Source: Pseudomonas baltica (lineage in GTDB: Bacteria > Pseudomonadota > Gammaproteobacteria > Pseudomonadales > Pseudomonadaceae). Taken from it: a stretch of DNA of 64,000 nucleotides. The position numbers and the translations under genes were made by a program. This document shows, piece after piece, positions 1-10,134 of this stretch. Under the pieces are notes generated by a model. The model worked only from the letters and a program-made list of their open reading frames with translations, was not told the origin of the DNA and made no database searches. The stretch is from positions 2,972,001-3,036,000 of the forward strand of contig NZ_CP134771.1 in the NCBI RefSeq assembly GCF_031880315.1, read 5' to 3'. The number at the start of each line of letters is the position of its first letter. The first letter of the stretch is position 1.

Positions 1-1
1 G

Positions 2-1015
2 GGCGAGCCCGTGTGTGTGCTGGCCAGCGGCGATCCGATGCTGTTCGGCGTCGGCGCCAGCCTCGCGCGCCAGGTGCCAGCCGAGCAGATGCTGACGCTG
101 CCAGCGCCGTCTTCCTGCACCCTGGCTGCCGCCCGCCTGGGCTGGCCGCTGCAAGACACCCAGATTATTTCAGTCGTCGCCCGGCCACTGAGTGCACTCA
201 CGGCACACTTGGCCAACGGCGTGCGCCTCTTGGTGCTGAGCAACGATGGCAGCAGCCCGCGGGCGATCGCCGCGTTGCTGCGCGACCAGCACTTCGGCCC
301 CAGCCAGATGACCGTGCTCGAACATCTCGGCGGGCCGCTGGAAAAACGCTACAACGCCTCGGCTGCAGATTGGGGCGATGAATTGGCCGCCGATCTCAAT
401 GTGGTCGCCATCGATTGCCGCGCGACCATTACCGCGCCGCGCCGCTCGCGCCTGGCCGGCCTGTCCGACGATGCGTTCCGCCATGACGGCCAGTTGACCA
501 AGCGCGACATCCGCGCCGTGACCCTTGCCCGCCTGGCCCCGCAGCCGGGCGAGCTGCTGTGGGACGTCGGTGCCGGCTGCGGCTCCATCGGCATCGAATG
601 GATGCGCGCCCACCCCAGCTGTCGCGCGCTGGCGATCGAGGCCGACGCAGGTCGTCAGGCGTTTATCGAACACAACCGCGATGCCCTCGGCGTGCCGGGC
701 CTGCAACTGGTCCGTGGCCGAGCGCCCGATGCGCTGCACGACCTGGAGGCACCGGATGCGATCTTCATCGGTGGCGGCGTGACCCGAACGGGTGTATTTG
801 AAACCTGCTGGGCCGCACTCAAGCCTGGCGGGCGATTGGTGGCCAATGCGGTCACCTTGCAGAGCGAAGCGGCGCTGATGCAGTGGCGCGCTCAATACGG
901 CGGCGACCTGACCCGCCTGCACATCGCTCAGGCGCAACCGCTGGGCGAGTTCGACACCTGGCGCCAGGCGCTGCCCATCACCGTGCTCGACCTGACCAAA
1001 AGCCATGATGCGTGA
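2..1015 (+). CDS. cobL: Precorrin-6Y C5,15-methyltransferase (decarboxylating), 5' end missing
   Basis: CobL methylates precorrin-6Y at C-5 and C-15 and removes a carboxyl group, giving precorrin-8 in the cobalamin (B12) pathway. The first codons lie before the window; 337 residues are visible, against about 400 for a full CobL. The visible start ([14 protein letters not shown]) is the conserved SAM-pocket loop of the N-terminal CbiE half. The CbiT half begins near residue 150 and has the methyltransferase motif [11 protein letters not shown]. The stop overlaps the start of cbiD by 11 bp, so the genes are translationally linked. Family assignment is firm; the true start cannot be given. Confidence 0.93.
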   Translation, partial: GEPVCVLASGDPMLFGVGASLARQVPAEQMLTLPAPSSCTLAAARLGWPLQDTQIISVVARPLSALTAHLANGVRLLVLSNDGSSPRAIAALLRDQHFGPSQMTVLEHLGGPLEKRYNASAADWGDELAADLNVVAIDCRATITAPRRSRLAGLSDDAFRHDGQLTKRDIRAVTLARLAPQPGELLWDVGAGCGSIGIEWMRAHPSCRALAIEADAGRQAFIEHNRDALGVPGLQLVRGRAPDALHDLEAPDAIFIGGGVTRTGVFETCWAALKPGGRLVANAVTLQSEAALMQWRAQYGGDLTRLHIAQAQPLGEFDTWRQALPITVLDLTKSHDA

Positions 1016-2105
1016 CGAAACCGCCGAGCAACCGGCGCCGCTGCGCAGCGGCTTGACCACCGGCAGCTGCGCCACCGCCACCAGCCTGGCGGCCGCGCGC
1101 TTGCTGCTGCTGGGCGAAGCGCTGGATGCCGTCGATATCGTGTTGCCCAAGGGCAAGCACGTGACGATGCGCCTTGAGTTCTGCCGCTTGCTGGATGACG
1201 GCGCCGAAGCCGGCACGATCAAGGATGCCGGCGACGATCCGGACGTCACCCACGGCGCCTTGCTGTTCAGCCGGGTGCGTCTGCTCGAAGTGCCCGGCGT
1301 GATCTTCGTCGCGGGTGAAGGCGTCGGCACGGTGACCCGCCCAGGGCTGGTGCTGGACGTCGGCGAGCCGGCCGTGAATCCGGTGCCACGGCGGATGATG
1401 AGCGAACACCTGGCGCGTCTGGCCGCCGAATGCGGTTATGGCGGCGGCTTCGAAATCACCCTCAACGTCAAGGACGGCGCCGCCCTGGCCCTGAAGACCA
1501 TGAACCCGCGCCTGGGTATTCTCGGCGGCTTGTCGATCCTCGGCACCAGCGGCATCGTCCGGCCGTTTTCCTGCGCGGCCTACATCGCCTCGATCCATCA
1601 GGGCATCGATGTCGCCAGCACCAATGGCTACAGTCATATCGCCGCCTGCACCGGCAACGCCAGCGAGGACACCATGCGCCGGGTCTATCAGATGCCCGAC
1701 ATCGCCCTGATCGAGATGGGCGACTTCGTCGGTGCCGTGCTCAAGCACCTGCGCAAGGTGCCGGTCGCCAAGCTCAGCCTGTGCGGTGGCTTCGGCAAGA
1801 TCAGCAAACTGGCGGCCGGGCATATGGATCTGCACAGCCGCCATTCGAGCATCGACCTGCCGCAGTTGGCACAGTGGGCTGCCGCGATCGGCGCCGACGA
1901 CGCGCTGCAACAGGCGATACGCACGGCCAATACGAGCCAGCAGGCCTTGGCGATGGCCAGCGCTGCGGGCATCGCCCTGGGTGACGAGGTCTGCCGTCAT
2001 GCCCGCGCCTTCGCCTGCAGCGTGGTGCCTGCAAGTGTGCAGGTCGAGGTATTCGCCATTGATCGCCAGGGCGGCATCGTCGGGACCGCTGGGGTGGCGG
2101 TATGA
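1005..2105 (+). CDS. cbiD: Cobalt-precorrin-5B C1-methyltransferase
   Basis: CbiD methylates C-1 of the corrin ring precursor with SAM. The 366-residue product has the usual family length and the conserved N-terminal signature [13 protein letters not shown]. Two adjacent ATG codons open the frame (MMRDE); either could be used. It overlaps cobL upstream by 11 bp and cobK downstream by 4 bp (ATGA), so it is the middle gene of a tight operon. CbiD belongs to the oxygen-independent pathway, whereas its neighbours CobL and CobK carry oxygen-dependent-pathway names; this mixed set is usual in Pseudomonas, where CbiD is thought to stand in for CobF. Confidence 0.95.
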   Translation: MMRDETAEQPAPLRSGLTTGSCATATSLAAARLLLLGEALDAVDIVLPKGKHVTMRLEFCRLLDDGAEAGTIKDAGDDPDVTHGALLFSRVRLLEVPGVIFVAGEGVGTVTRPGLVLDVGEPAVNPVPRRMMSEHLARLAAECGYGGGFEITLNVKDGAALALKTMNPRLGILGGLSILGTSGIVRPFSCAAYIASIHQGIDVASTNGYSHIAACTGNASEDTMRRVYQMPDIALIEMGDFVGAVLKHLRKVPVAKLSLCGGFGKISKLAAGHMDLHSRHSSIDLPQLAQWAAAIGADDALQQAIRTANTSQQALAMASAAGIALGDEVCRHARAFACSVVPASVQVEVFAIDRQGGIVGTAGVAV

Positions 2106-2827
2106 AGCGGGTACTGCTGCTCGGCGGCGTCACCGAAGCCCTCGCCATCGCCCGCACCCTGGGCCCGCAGCATTTCTACAGCCTGGCCGGGATCGGTCGC
2201 GTACCCACCGATTTGACCTGCCAGGTGCGGGTCGGTGGTTACGGCGGCGCAGACGGGCTGGCGGCCTTCATCCGCAGTGAAGGCATCACCCTGCTGATCG
2301 ACGCCACCCACCCTTACGCCGCGCAGATGAGCACTCACGCCAGCGTTGCGGCGAGCCAGGCGGGGATCGAGTGCTGGGCACTGCGCCGTGCCGGCTGGCA
2401 ACCGCAGGTGAATGACGACTGGCGGACCTTCGCCGATTGGCGCGAATTGACCGTCGCGTTGCGGCCCTTCAAGCGGCCGTTCTTCACATTGGGCCGCGAG
2501 CCGCTGGAGTATCTGCACGAGATTCCCGCTGGGCAATTCTGGACCCTGCGCACGCTGGACGAGCACCCTGGCAACAGCCGTTGCCACATCATCGGCGCGC
2601 GGGGGCCGTTTCGCCTGGATGAAGAACGCGCACTGTTTGCGGCCAACGACTTTGACGTGTTGATCAGCAAGAACAGCGGCAGCAGCGCCACCGAACCTAA
2701 ATTGCAGGTGGCCCGGGAACGTCATATGCCAGTGCTGGTGCAAGCTCGGCCGCTGCTGCCGGCGGTCGATCGAGAATTTGATAGTGTCGCCGAGTTGATC
2801 GAACGACTGCCCCAGCATTTGGGGTGA
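2102..2827 (+). CDS. cobK: Precorrin-6A reductase
   Basis: CobK reduces precorrin-6A to dihydro-precorrin-6A (precorrin-6Y, the CobL substrate) with NADPH. The 241-residue protein starts with the typical [17 protein letters not shown]ossmann strand and loop and carries the family signature [11 protein letters not shown] near residue 62, plus [12 protein letters not shown] near the C-terminus. The start overlaps the cbiD stop (GTATGA). It is the last gene of the visible cobalamin operon; a REP-type palindrome follows within 20 bp. Confidence 0.95.
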   Translation: MKRVLLLGGVTEALAIARTLGPQHFYSLAGIGRVPTDLTCQVRVGGYGGADGLAAFIRSEGITLLIDATHPYAAQMSTHASVAASQAGIECWALRRAGWQPQVNDDWRTFADWRELTVALRPFKRPFFTLGREPLEYLHEIPAGQFWTLRTLDEHPGNSRCHIIGARGPFRLDEERALFAANDFDVLISKNSGSSATEPKLQVARERHMPVLVQARPLLPAVDREFDSVAELIERLPQHLG

Positions 2828-2835
2828 ACTTACCG

Positions 2836-2917
2836 GCCCCTTCGCGGGCTAGCCTTGCTCCTACCGGTGCCGTGCTTTTGTGGGAGCCAGGGTGCGCGTT
2901 CGGCGGCGAAGAGGCCC
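2836..2917. repeat. REP palindrome pair after cobK
   Basis: Two inverted REP-type elements, one reading CCTTCGCGGG…CTTGCTCC and the other GTGGGAGC…GGCGAAGAGGCCC. The second half is a diverged subtype (GTGCGCGTTCGGCGGCG) that recurs at 3.5, 20.0 and 29.5 kb. It lies just past the cobK stop and could act as a transcript-end stabiliser. Confidence 0.75.
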
Positions 2918-3037
2918 TCAAGTCTTGCATACCTGAAGCAGCAACCCCCCACCTGCAAGCTCGCCCCATCAGCCTTTTTACTTCCACCCCGCCATCTGGC
3001 TAATATGGCGCCCATTCCCTGATCAAGGACGCTCACA

Positions 3038-3502
3038 ATGCACCTCACTTGGCGCCTGATGACCCGGCTCACCTGCCTTGCCCTGTTGTTCACCTGCGCA
3101 CTGGCCAGCGCCAAGGATTACCCGGTCGGCGACATCACCGTGCAGTCCCCCTGGTCCCAGGCGCTGCCGCCCAGCGCCCCCACCGTGGCAGCGTATTTCG
3201 TGATCAGCAACCACGGCACATTCCCCGATCGGTTGGTCAGTGTCGACACGCCAATTGCCGGATCGGCCCAGTTGCATCAGCACCTGCACCAGGACGGGAT
3301 GATGAAGATGCAGCAACTCGATTCGCTGCAGATCAACCCTGAAGAGGACGCAGTGTTCGCCCCCATGAGTTATCACGTCATGCTGCTGGATCTGCGCGAT
3401 GATGCGCCTCGCGCTGAAGGTGAGCATTTTCCGCTGACCCTGCACTTCGAAAAAGCCGGCGATGTGACGGTCGACGTACCGATCAGCCGGGCTGCGCCTT
3501 AG
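3038..3502 (+). CDS. Periplasmic copper chaperone, PCu(A)C family
   Basis: A secreted Cu(I) chaperone of the PCuAC type, which delivers copper to the CuA site of cytochrome oxidase or buffers periplasmic copper. Residues 1-25 form a signal peptide (hydrophobic LTCLALLFTCALASA, cleavage near ASA-KD). The metal motif H-X10-M-X21-H-X-M is present exactly: His80, Met91, His113 and Met115 of the 154-residue product. The region between the first two ligands is unusually rich in His and Met (HQHLHQDGMMKM). It is a single gene flanked by REP elements, with no Sco or oxidase gene beside it. The ATG follows AAGGACG, a fair ribosome-binding site. Confidence 0.92.
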   Translation: MHLTWRLMTRLTCLALLFTCALASAKDYPVGDITVQSPWSQALPPSAPTVAAYFVISNHGTFPDRLVSVDTPIAGSAQLHQHLHQDGMMKMQQLDSLQINPEEDAVFAPMSYHVMLLDLRDDAPRAEGEHFPLTLHFEKAGDVTVDVPISRAAP

Positions 3503-3520
3503 CCATCCACTCGTCCGTAC

Positions 3521-3588
3521 AGGCCTCTTCGCCGTCGAACGCGCACCCTCGCTCCCACAGGTGCACACCTGTGCTCGCGACGAGGCTT
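3521..3588. repeat. REP palindrome pair
   Basis: Inverted pair AGGCCTCTTCGCCG…CTCGCTCCCACAGG and CCTGTGCTCGCGACGAGGC between the copper chaperone and urtA. Together with the sigma-54 promoter it accounts for most of the 350-bp gap at 3503-3853; the remainder shows no gene. Confidence 0.7.
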
Positions 3589-3765
3589 TCAAATCCAGCA
3601 AACAGGCCAAAGGAAGAAACGCTCAAGACCTGACCGATCGGTCAACGACTGCGCACCAGATTAGCCCCGCCCCACGCACCCCTCGCTAAAACACGCACCA
3701 ATACAGCGCAAGACGCCCATCATCCTCTGCCCTGCCAGCCTTATACCAGCGCGCCGCAACCGGTT

Positions 3766-3781
3766 AGGCACAGCCTTTGCT
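3766..3781 (+). promoter_or_regulatory. Sigma-54 (-24/-12) promoter of urtABCDE
   Basis: AGGCACAGCCTTTGCT matches TGGCAC-N5-TTGC with the invariant GG and GC exactly 10 bases apart. It ends 72 bp before the urtA ATG. Upstream are three CGCACC half-sites near 3652, 3675 and 3694 that could belong to NtrC operators, though no full inverted NtrC site is obvious. Nitrogen control of urea import is expected in Pseudomonas. Confidence 0.7.
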
Positions 3782-3853
3782 AGCACTCTGTGCAGCTTTC
3801 ACCGAATCGCCATCTGCCCCACTAAAAAAACGCACGTACATGGAGATTGCACA

Positions 3854-5119
3854 ATGAAGCGTCGCAGCTTGATCAAGGCTTTTACGTTGACGGCATCCAT
3901 CGCCGCCATGGGGTTGACCTGGACAGCCCAGGCCGCCGAGACCATCAAGGTCGGCATCCTGCACTCGCTGTCGGGCACCATGGCCATTTCCGAGACATCC
4001 CTCAAGGACATGGCGCTGATGACCATCGCCGAGATCAACGCCAAAGGCGGCGTGAACGGCAAGATGCTCGAACCGGTGATCGTCGACCCGGCCTCCAACT
4101 GGCCGCTGTTCGCTGAGAAAGCCCGCCAGTTGCTGACCCAGGACAAGGTCGCGGTGGTGTTCGGCTGCTGGACATCGGTATCGCGCAAATCGGTACTGCC
4201 CGTTTTCGAAGAACTCAACGGCCTGCTGTTCTACCCCGTGCAATACGAAGGCGAAGAGATGTCGCCAAACGTGTTCTACACCGGCGCTGCGCCCAACCAG
4301 CAGGCGATTCCTGCGGTGGAATACCTGATGAGCGAAGACGGCGGCGCGGCCAAGCGCTTCTTCCTGCTGGGCACCGACTACGTCTACCCGCGCACCACCA
4401 ACAAGATTCTGCGCTCGTTCCTGCACTCCAAAGGCGTGAAGGACAGCGACATCGAAGAGGTCTACACCCCGTTCGGCCACGCCGACTACCAGACCATCGT
4501 TTCGAACATCAAGAAATTCTCCGCCGGCGGCAAGACCGCTGTGATCTCCACGGTCAACGGTGACTCCAACGTGCCGTTCTACAAGGAACTGGCCAACCAG
4601 GGCCTGAAAGCCACCGACGTACCGGTCGTGGCCTTCTCGGTGGGCGAAGAAGAACTGCGCGGCATCGACACCAAGCCACTGGTCGGCAACCTGGCGGCCT
4701 GGAACTACTTCCAGTCGGTCGAGAACCCGGTCAACAAGAAATTCGTCGCCGACTGGAAAGCCTACGCCAAGGCGCACAACCTGCCGGGCGCCGACAAGGC
4801 CGTGACCAATGACCCGATGGAAGCCACCTACGTGGGTATCCATATGTGGGCCCAGGCCGCCGAGAAAGCCAAATCGTTCGAGGTCGACAAGGTCCGTGAC
4901 GCCATGGCCGGGCAGACTTTCGCCGCGCCATCGGGCTACACCTTGACCATGGACAAGACCAACCACCACCTGCACAAGCCGGTGATGATCGGCGAGATCC
5001 AGGATGACGGTCAGTTCAACGTGGTGTGGCAGACCAAGGAGCCGATCCGCGCCCAGCCGTGGAGCCCGTACATCCCTGGCAACGACAAGAAGCCGGATCA
5101 TCCAGTGAAGAGCAACTAA
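3854..5119 (+). CDS. urtA: Urea ABC transporter, substrate-binding protein
   Basis: UrtA binds urea (and possibly short amides) in the periplasm and hands it to the UrtBC permease. The 421-residue product has the Peripla_BP fold of the LivK/AmiC type, beginning ETIKVGILHSLSGTMAIS after the leader. The leader carries KRRSLIKAF followed by a hydrophobic stretch and an AQA-AE cleavage site, a twin-arginine-like signal peptide. It is the first gene of urtABCDE, behind a sigma-54 promoter, and the urease genes follow. A REP pair separates it from urtB and may set a steeper expression of the binding protein. Confidence 0.96.
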   Translation: MKRRSLIKAFTLTASIAAMGLTWTAQAAETIKVGILHSLSGTMAISETSLKDMALMTIAEINAKGGVNGKMLEPVIVDPASNWPLFAEKARQLLTQDKVAVVFGCWTSVSRKSVLPVFEELNGLLFYPVQYEGEEMSPNVFYTGAAPNQQAIPAVEYLMSEDGGAAKRFFLLGTDYVYPRTTNKILRSFLHSKGVKDSDIEEVYTPFGHADYQTIVSNIKKFSAGGKTAVISTVNGDSNVPFYKELANQGLKATDVPVVAFSVGEEELRGIDTKPLVGNLAAWNYFQSVENPVNKKFVADWKAYAKAHNLPGADKAVTNDPMEATYVGIHMWAQAAEKAKSFEVDKVRDAMAGQTFAAPSGYTLTMDKTNHHLHKPVMIGEIQDDGQFNVVWQTKEPIRAQPWSPYIPGNDKKPDHPVKSN

Positions 5120-5151
5120 GCACGACCGCTCTCCACAAACACTGCCAACCC

Positions 5152-5258
5152 TGTGGGAGCGGGCTCTGCCCGCAAAGACGTCAGCAAGATCACCGCAAGA
5201 CTTGCTGATTCAAGGCGCTGCCACTGGCGCCTTCGCGGGCAACGCCCGCTCCCAAGAG
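5152..5258. repeat. REP inverted pair between urtA and urtB
   Basis: GTGGGAGCGGGCTCTGCCCGC and, in inverted orientation, CTTCGCGGGCAACGCCCGCTCCC, each itself palindromic and separated by about 55 bp: a REPIN-like arrangement inside the urt operon. Confidence 0.75.
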
Positions 5259-5313
5259 GGCCGTGCGCAGTGCTTCAGGATCGTTGGACCGCATCGCTGC
5301 ACAGGACACCGAT

Positions 5314-6885
5314 ATGCCCACCACCCTCCGTCGCCTCATCGTCGCACTGGCTTTGCTGCTGCCCCTCACCGCACAGGCCAACGACGCCAGTGACTTCGTC
5401 GCTGCCGACTCTTCCGGCCAGGCCAGGCTGCTGGAAACCTGGGCCGCCCAGCCGGTACCCGAGCGCACCGAGTTGCTCCTGGCCTTGCAGGCAGGGAGCG
5501 TGGCAGCCGATGCCGACAAACACCCCTTCGTTGACAGCAACGACACCTATTCCCCCCTCGATGGCAGCGCCGCCGCCGTCGAGCCCGTGCGCAAACTGCG
5601 CCTGAACAATCGCCTGCGCGGCCTGGTAGAAAACGCCGTGGCCGCCCACCAACTGTTCGCCACCGACGCCACCCTGCGCCTGGCCGCTGCCCAACAGTTG
5701 CAGAAGAGTGCGCAACCGGCGCAGTTGACCATCCTCGACCACCAGTTCGCCGGCGAAAAAGACAACAAGGTCAAAACCGCCCTGGGCCTGGCCCTCGCCA
5801 ACCTGCAACTGGTCGACCCCAATCCCGCCGTGCGTCTGGCCGCCGTGCGCCTGCTGGGCGACACCGGTGATCCCCTGGCCAAGACTCGCCTCGAAGACAT
5901 CCTCGCCCCCGGCGTCGAAGCCGATGCGGGCGTGCGCACCGCCGCCGAAACCAGCCTGACCCAGGTCAAACGTCAATTGATGATCGGCGACCTACTCGGC
6001 CAGGCGTTCAGTGGTATCTCCCTGGGCTCGATCCTGCTGCTGGCCGCCCTCGGCCTGGCGATCACCTTCGGCCTGCTGGGCGTCATCAACATGGCCCACG
6101 GCGAAATGCTCATGCTCGGCGCCTACTCCACCTATGTGGTGCAGATCCTGTTCCAGCGCTTCGCTCCGGGCGCCATCGAGTTCTACCCGCTGATCGCCCT
6201 GCCGGTGGCGTTCTTCGTCACCGCAGCCATCGGCATGGCCCTGGAGCGCACGGTCATCCGCCACCTCTACGGGCGGCCGCTGGAAACCCTGTTGGCCACC
6301 TGGGGCATCAGCCTGATGCTGATCCAGGCCGTGCGCCTGGCCTTCGGCGCGCAAAACGTCGAAGTCGCCAACCCCGAATGGCTGTCCGGCGGCATCAAGG
6401 TGCTGCCCAACCTGGTGCTGCCGTACAACCGCATCGTCATCATCGCCTTCGCCCTGGCGGTGGTGGTGCTGACCTGGCTGCTGCTGAACAAGACCCGCCT
6501 GGGCCTCAACGTGCGCGCCGTCACCCAGAACCGCAACATGGCCGCCTGCTGCGGCGTGCCCACCGGGCGCGTCGACATGCTCGCCTTCGGCCTCGGCTCG
6601 GGCATCGCCGGGCTGGGCGGCGTGGCCCTGAGCCAGATCGGCAACGTCGGCCCGGACCTCGGTCAGAGCTACATCATCGACTCCTTCCTGGTGGTGGTCC
6701 TCGGCGGAGTCGGGCAACTGGCCGGTAGCGTCTCGGCGGCCTTCGGCCTGGGCATCGCCAATAAGATCCTCGAACCGCAGATCGGCGCCGTGCTGGGCAA
6801 GATTCTCATCCTGGCGCTGATCATTCTGTTTATCCAGAAGCGTCCGCAAGGCCTCTTCGCGCTCAAAGGACGGGTGATCGACTGA
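5314..6885 (+). CDS. urtB: Urea ABC transporter, permease UrtB
   Basis: UrtB is one of two inner-membrane permease subunits for urea. The 523-residue protein has a signal peptide (LIVALALLLPLTAQA), a periplasmic region to about residue 225 that contains HEAT-like helices (PNPAVRLAAVRLLGDTGDP), then a LivH-type permease with about eight membrane segments (QAFSGISLGSILLLAALGLA onward). An in-frame GTG 51 bp upstream would add 17 residues, but the ATG at 5314 is preceded by AGGA and directly yields the signal peptide. The gene ends in TGATG, overlapping urtC. Confidence 0.94.
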   Translation: MPTTLRRLIVALALLLPLTAQANDASDFVAADSSGQARLLETWAAQPVPERTELLLALQAGSVAADADKHPFVDSNDTYSPLDGSAAAVEPVRKLRLNNRLRGLVENAVAAHQLFATDATLRLAAAQQLQKSAQPAQLTILDHQFAGEKDNKVKTALGLALANLQLVDPNPAVRLAAVRLLGDTGDPLAKTRLEDILAPGVEADAGVRTAAETSLTQVKRQLMIGDLLGQAFSGISLGSILLLAALGLAITFGLLGVINMAHGEMLMLGAYSTYVVQILFQRFAPGAIEFYPLIALPVAFFVTAAIGMALERTVIRHLYGRPLETLLATWGISLMLIQAVRLAFGAQNVEVANPEWLSGGIKVLPNLVLPYNRIVIIAFALAVVVLTWLLLNKTRLGLNVRAVTQNRNMAACCGVPTGRVDMLAFGLGSGIAGLGGVALSQIGNVGPDLGQSYIIDSFLVVVLGGVGQLAGSVSAAFGLGIANKILEPQIGAVLGKILILALIILFIQKRPQGLFALKGRVID

Positions 6886-7960
6886 TGAACCAGCCACTGA
6901 TGCTCACCGCCGCGCAAAAAGCCGGCCCCAAGGTCACCCTCGTCATTGGTGCGGTGATCCTGCTGGTGCTGCTGGCGTTGCCGCTGTTGTCGCTGCTGCC
7001 GGCCAGCAACGGCCTGCAGGTGTCGGCCTATACCCTCACGCTGGTCGGCAAAATCCTGTGCTACGCCATCGTCGCCCTGGCACTGGATCTGGTCTGGGGT
7101 TACGCGGGGCTGTTGTCCTTGGGCCACGGGCTATTCTTCGCCCTCGGCGGCTACGCCATGGGCATGTACCTGATGCGCCAGGCGGCCGGCGATGGCCTGC
7201 CGGCGTTCATGACGTTTTTGTCGTGGAGCGAACTGCCTTGGTACTGGGTCGGTACCGAGCACTTCCTCTGGGCCCTGTGCCTAGTGGTGCTGGCGCCGGG
7301 TTTGCTGGCCCTGGTGTTTGGTTTCTTCGCCTTCCGCTCGCGGATCAAGGGCGTGTATTTCTCGATCATGACCCAGGCGTTGACCTTTGCCGGCATGCTG
7401 CTGTTCTTCCGCAACGAGACGGGTTTTGGTGGTAACAACGGTTTTACCAACTTTCGCACCATCCTCGGTTTCGAGATCACCTCCCAGGGCACTCGCGCGG
7501 TGTTGTTCCTGCTCACCGTGGCGCTGTTGGTGGTGAGCCTGTGGCTGGGTTTTCGCTTGGCACGGAGCAAGTTCGGCCGCGTGCTGACCGCCTTGCGTGA
7601 CGCCGAGAACCGCCTGATGTTCTGCGGTTACGATCCGCGCGGCTTCAAGCTGTTCGTGTGGGTGTTGAGCGCCGTGCTGTGCGGCCTGGCCGGGGCGCTG
7701 TATGTGCCACAGGTGGGCATCATCAACCCCAGCGAAATGTCGCCGACCAACTCCATCGAGGCCGCCGTATGGGTGGCGCTGGGAGGCCGCGGCACGCTGA
7801 TCGGGCCGCTGCTGGGCGCTGGCGTGGTCAACGGCATGAAGAGCTGGTTCACCGTGGCCTTTCCCGAGTACTGGCTGTTCTTTCTGGGCGCGCTGTTCAT
7901 CATCGTCACCCTGTATCTGCCTAAAGGCGTGATCGGCCTGCTGAAGAAAAGGAGCGAACA

Positions 7961-7964
<4 letters not shown>
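6885..7964 (+). CDS. urtC: Urea ABC transporter, permease UrtC
   Basis: Second permease subunit of the urea transporter, LivM family, 359 residues. Hydrophobic segments run through the protein, with the cytoplasmic loop typical of LivM-type permeases that contacts the ATPases (RDAENRLMFCGYDPRGFK). Its start overlaps the urtB stop by one base (TGATG) and its stop overlaps urtD (ATGA), so urtBCD are translationally coupled. Role follows from family and context. Confidence 0.94.
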
Positions 7965-8821
<857 letters not shown>

Positions 8822-8869
8822 TCCCCATGCTATGGGGCATGGCAAATGGCCCCTTCGCGGGCAAGCCTC

Positions 8870-9392
8870 GCTCCCACAGGTGTACATCTCAGGTGCGGCG
8901 GACCCTGTGGGAGCGAAGCTTGCTCGCGAAGAGGCCGGACCAGCCGGATAAATTCAGGAGAGTCACCACCATGCTCCCACAGGTGTACGTCTCAGGTGCG
9001 GCGGACCCTGTGGGAGCGAAGCTTGCTCGCGAAGAGGCCGGACCAGCCGGACAAAAACTCAGGAGAGTCACCACCATGCTCCCACAGGTGTACATCTCAG
9101 GTGCGGCGGACTCTGTGGGAGCGAAGCTTGCTCGCGAAGAGGCCGGACCAGCCAGACAAAAATTCAGGAGAGTCACCACCATGCTCCCACAGGTGTACGT
9201 CTCAGATGCCGCGGACTCTGTGGGAGCGAAGCTTGCTCGCGAAGAGGCCGGACCAGCCGGACAAAAATTCAGGAGAGTCACCACCATGCTCCCACAGGTG
9301 TACGCCTCAGGTGCGGCGGACTCTGTGGGAGCGAAGCTTGCTCGCGAAGAGGCCGGACCAGCCGGACAAAAATTCAGGAGAGTCACCACCAT
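8870..9392 (+). repeat. Five-copy ~105-bp direct tandem repeat in the urtE leader
   Basis: Five head-to-tail units (103, 105, 105, 105 and 105 bp) separate urtD from urtE; the first unit is 2 bp shorter in its A-run. Each unit starts GCTCCCACAGGTGTA, contains a REP element (GTGGGAGCGAAGCTTGCTC, then GCGAAGAGGCC), and ends with the ribosome-binding site CAGGAG and CACCACCATG. ATG codons fall at 8971, 9076, 9181, 9286 and 9391; the last is the real urtE start. Because 105 is a multiple of 3 and no stop occurs, all four upstream ATGs are in frame with urtE, each adding 35 codons. Units differ by only a few substitutions, so the expansion looks recent. Confidence 0.95.
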
Positions 9393-10089
9393 GCTGCAAG
9401 TCGACACCCTGCACCAATACTACGGCGGTAGCCACATCCTGCGCGGCCTGAGCTTCGAGGTGAAAGTCGGCGAAGTCACCTGCCTGCTGGGCCGTAACGG
9501 CGTGGGCAAGACCACCCTGCTCAAATGCCTGATGGGGCTGATCCCGGCCAAGGACGGCAGCGTCAACTGGGAAGGCAAGGCCATCACCGGTTTCAAACCG
9601 CACCAGCGTGTGCACGCCGGCATCGCCTATGTGCCTCAGGGCCGGGAGATTTTCGGCCGTTTGACCGTCGAGGAAAACCTGCTGATGGGTCTGTCGCGCT
9701 TCCCCGGCAGCGAAGCCAAGGAAGTCCCGGCCTTTATCTACGAGCTCTTCCCCGTACTGCTGCAGATGAAGCACCGCCGCGGTGGCGATCTGTCCGGTGG
9801 CCAGCAGCAACAGCTGGCTATCGGCAGGGCCCTGGCCAGCCGCCCGCGCTTGCTGATCCTGGACGAACCCACCGAAGGTATCCAACCGTCGGTGATCAAA
9901 GAGATCGGCGCGGTGATCAAGAAGCTTGCGGCCAAGGGTGACATGGCTATTCTGCTGGTCGAGCAGTTCTATGACTTCGCCGCCGAACTGGCCGACCAGT
10001 ACCTGGTGATGTCCCGTGGCGAAATCGTCCAGCAGGGCCGCGGCGAAAACATGGAGGCCGAGGGTGTACGCGGCCTGGTAACCATCTAA
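9391..10089 (+). CDS. urtE: Urea ABC transporter, ATP-binding protein UrtE
   Basis: LivF-type ATPase partner of UrtD, 232 residues from the ATG at 9391, the normal family length (MLQVDTLHQYYGGSHILRG is the conserved start). Walker A is GRNGVGKTTLLK, the signature is LSGGQQQQLAIG, and Walker B is LLILDEPTEGIQ. The start has CAGGAG 9 bp upstream. Four further in-frame ATGs, each with the same ribosome-binding site, lie at 105-bp steps upstream in the tandem array, so N-terminally extended forms with 35-140 added residues are possible but unproven. ureD follows 45 bp later. Confidence 0.95.
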   Translation: MLQVDTLHQYYGGSHILRGLSFEVKVGEVTCLLGRNGVGKTTLLKCLMGLIPAKDGSVNWEGKAITGFKPHQRVHAGIAYVPQGREIFGRLTVEENLLMGLSRFPGSEAKEVPAFIYELFPVLLQMKHRRGGDLSGGQQQQLAIGRALASRPRLLILDEPTEGIQPSVIKEIGAVIKKLAAKGDMAILLVEQFYDFAAELADQYLVMSRGEIVQQGRGENMEAEGVRGLVTI

Positions 10090-10134
10090 TCTGCCTGACG
10101 AGCGTCCCTTGACCAGAGCCCTGTACGAAAGCCC

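Noticed and set aside
8889..9407. 172-codon minus-strand frame across the 105-bp array
   Set aside because: Stop-free only because the unit length is a multiple of three; the product is a repeat of REP-derived sequence with no ribosome-binding site of its own.
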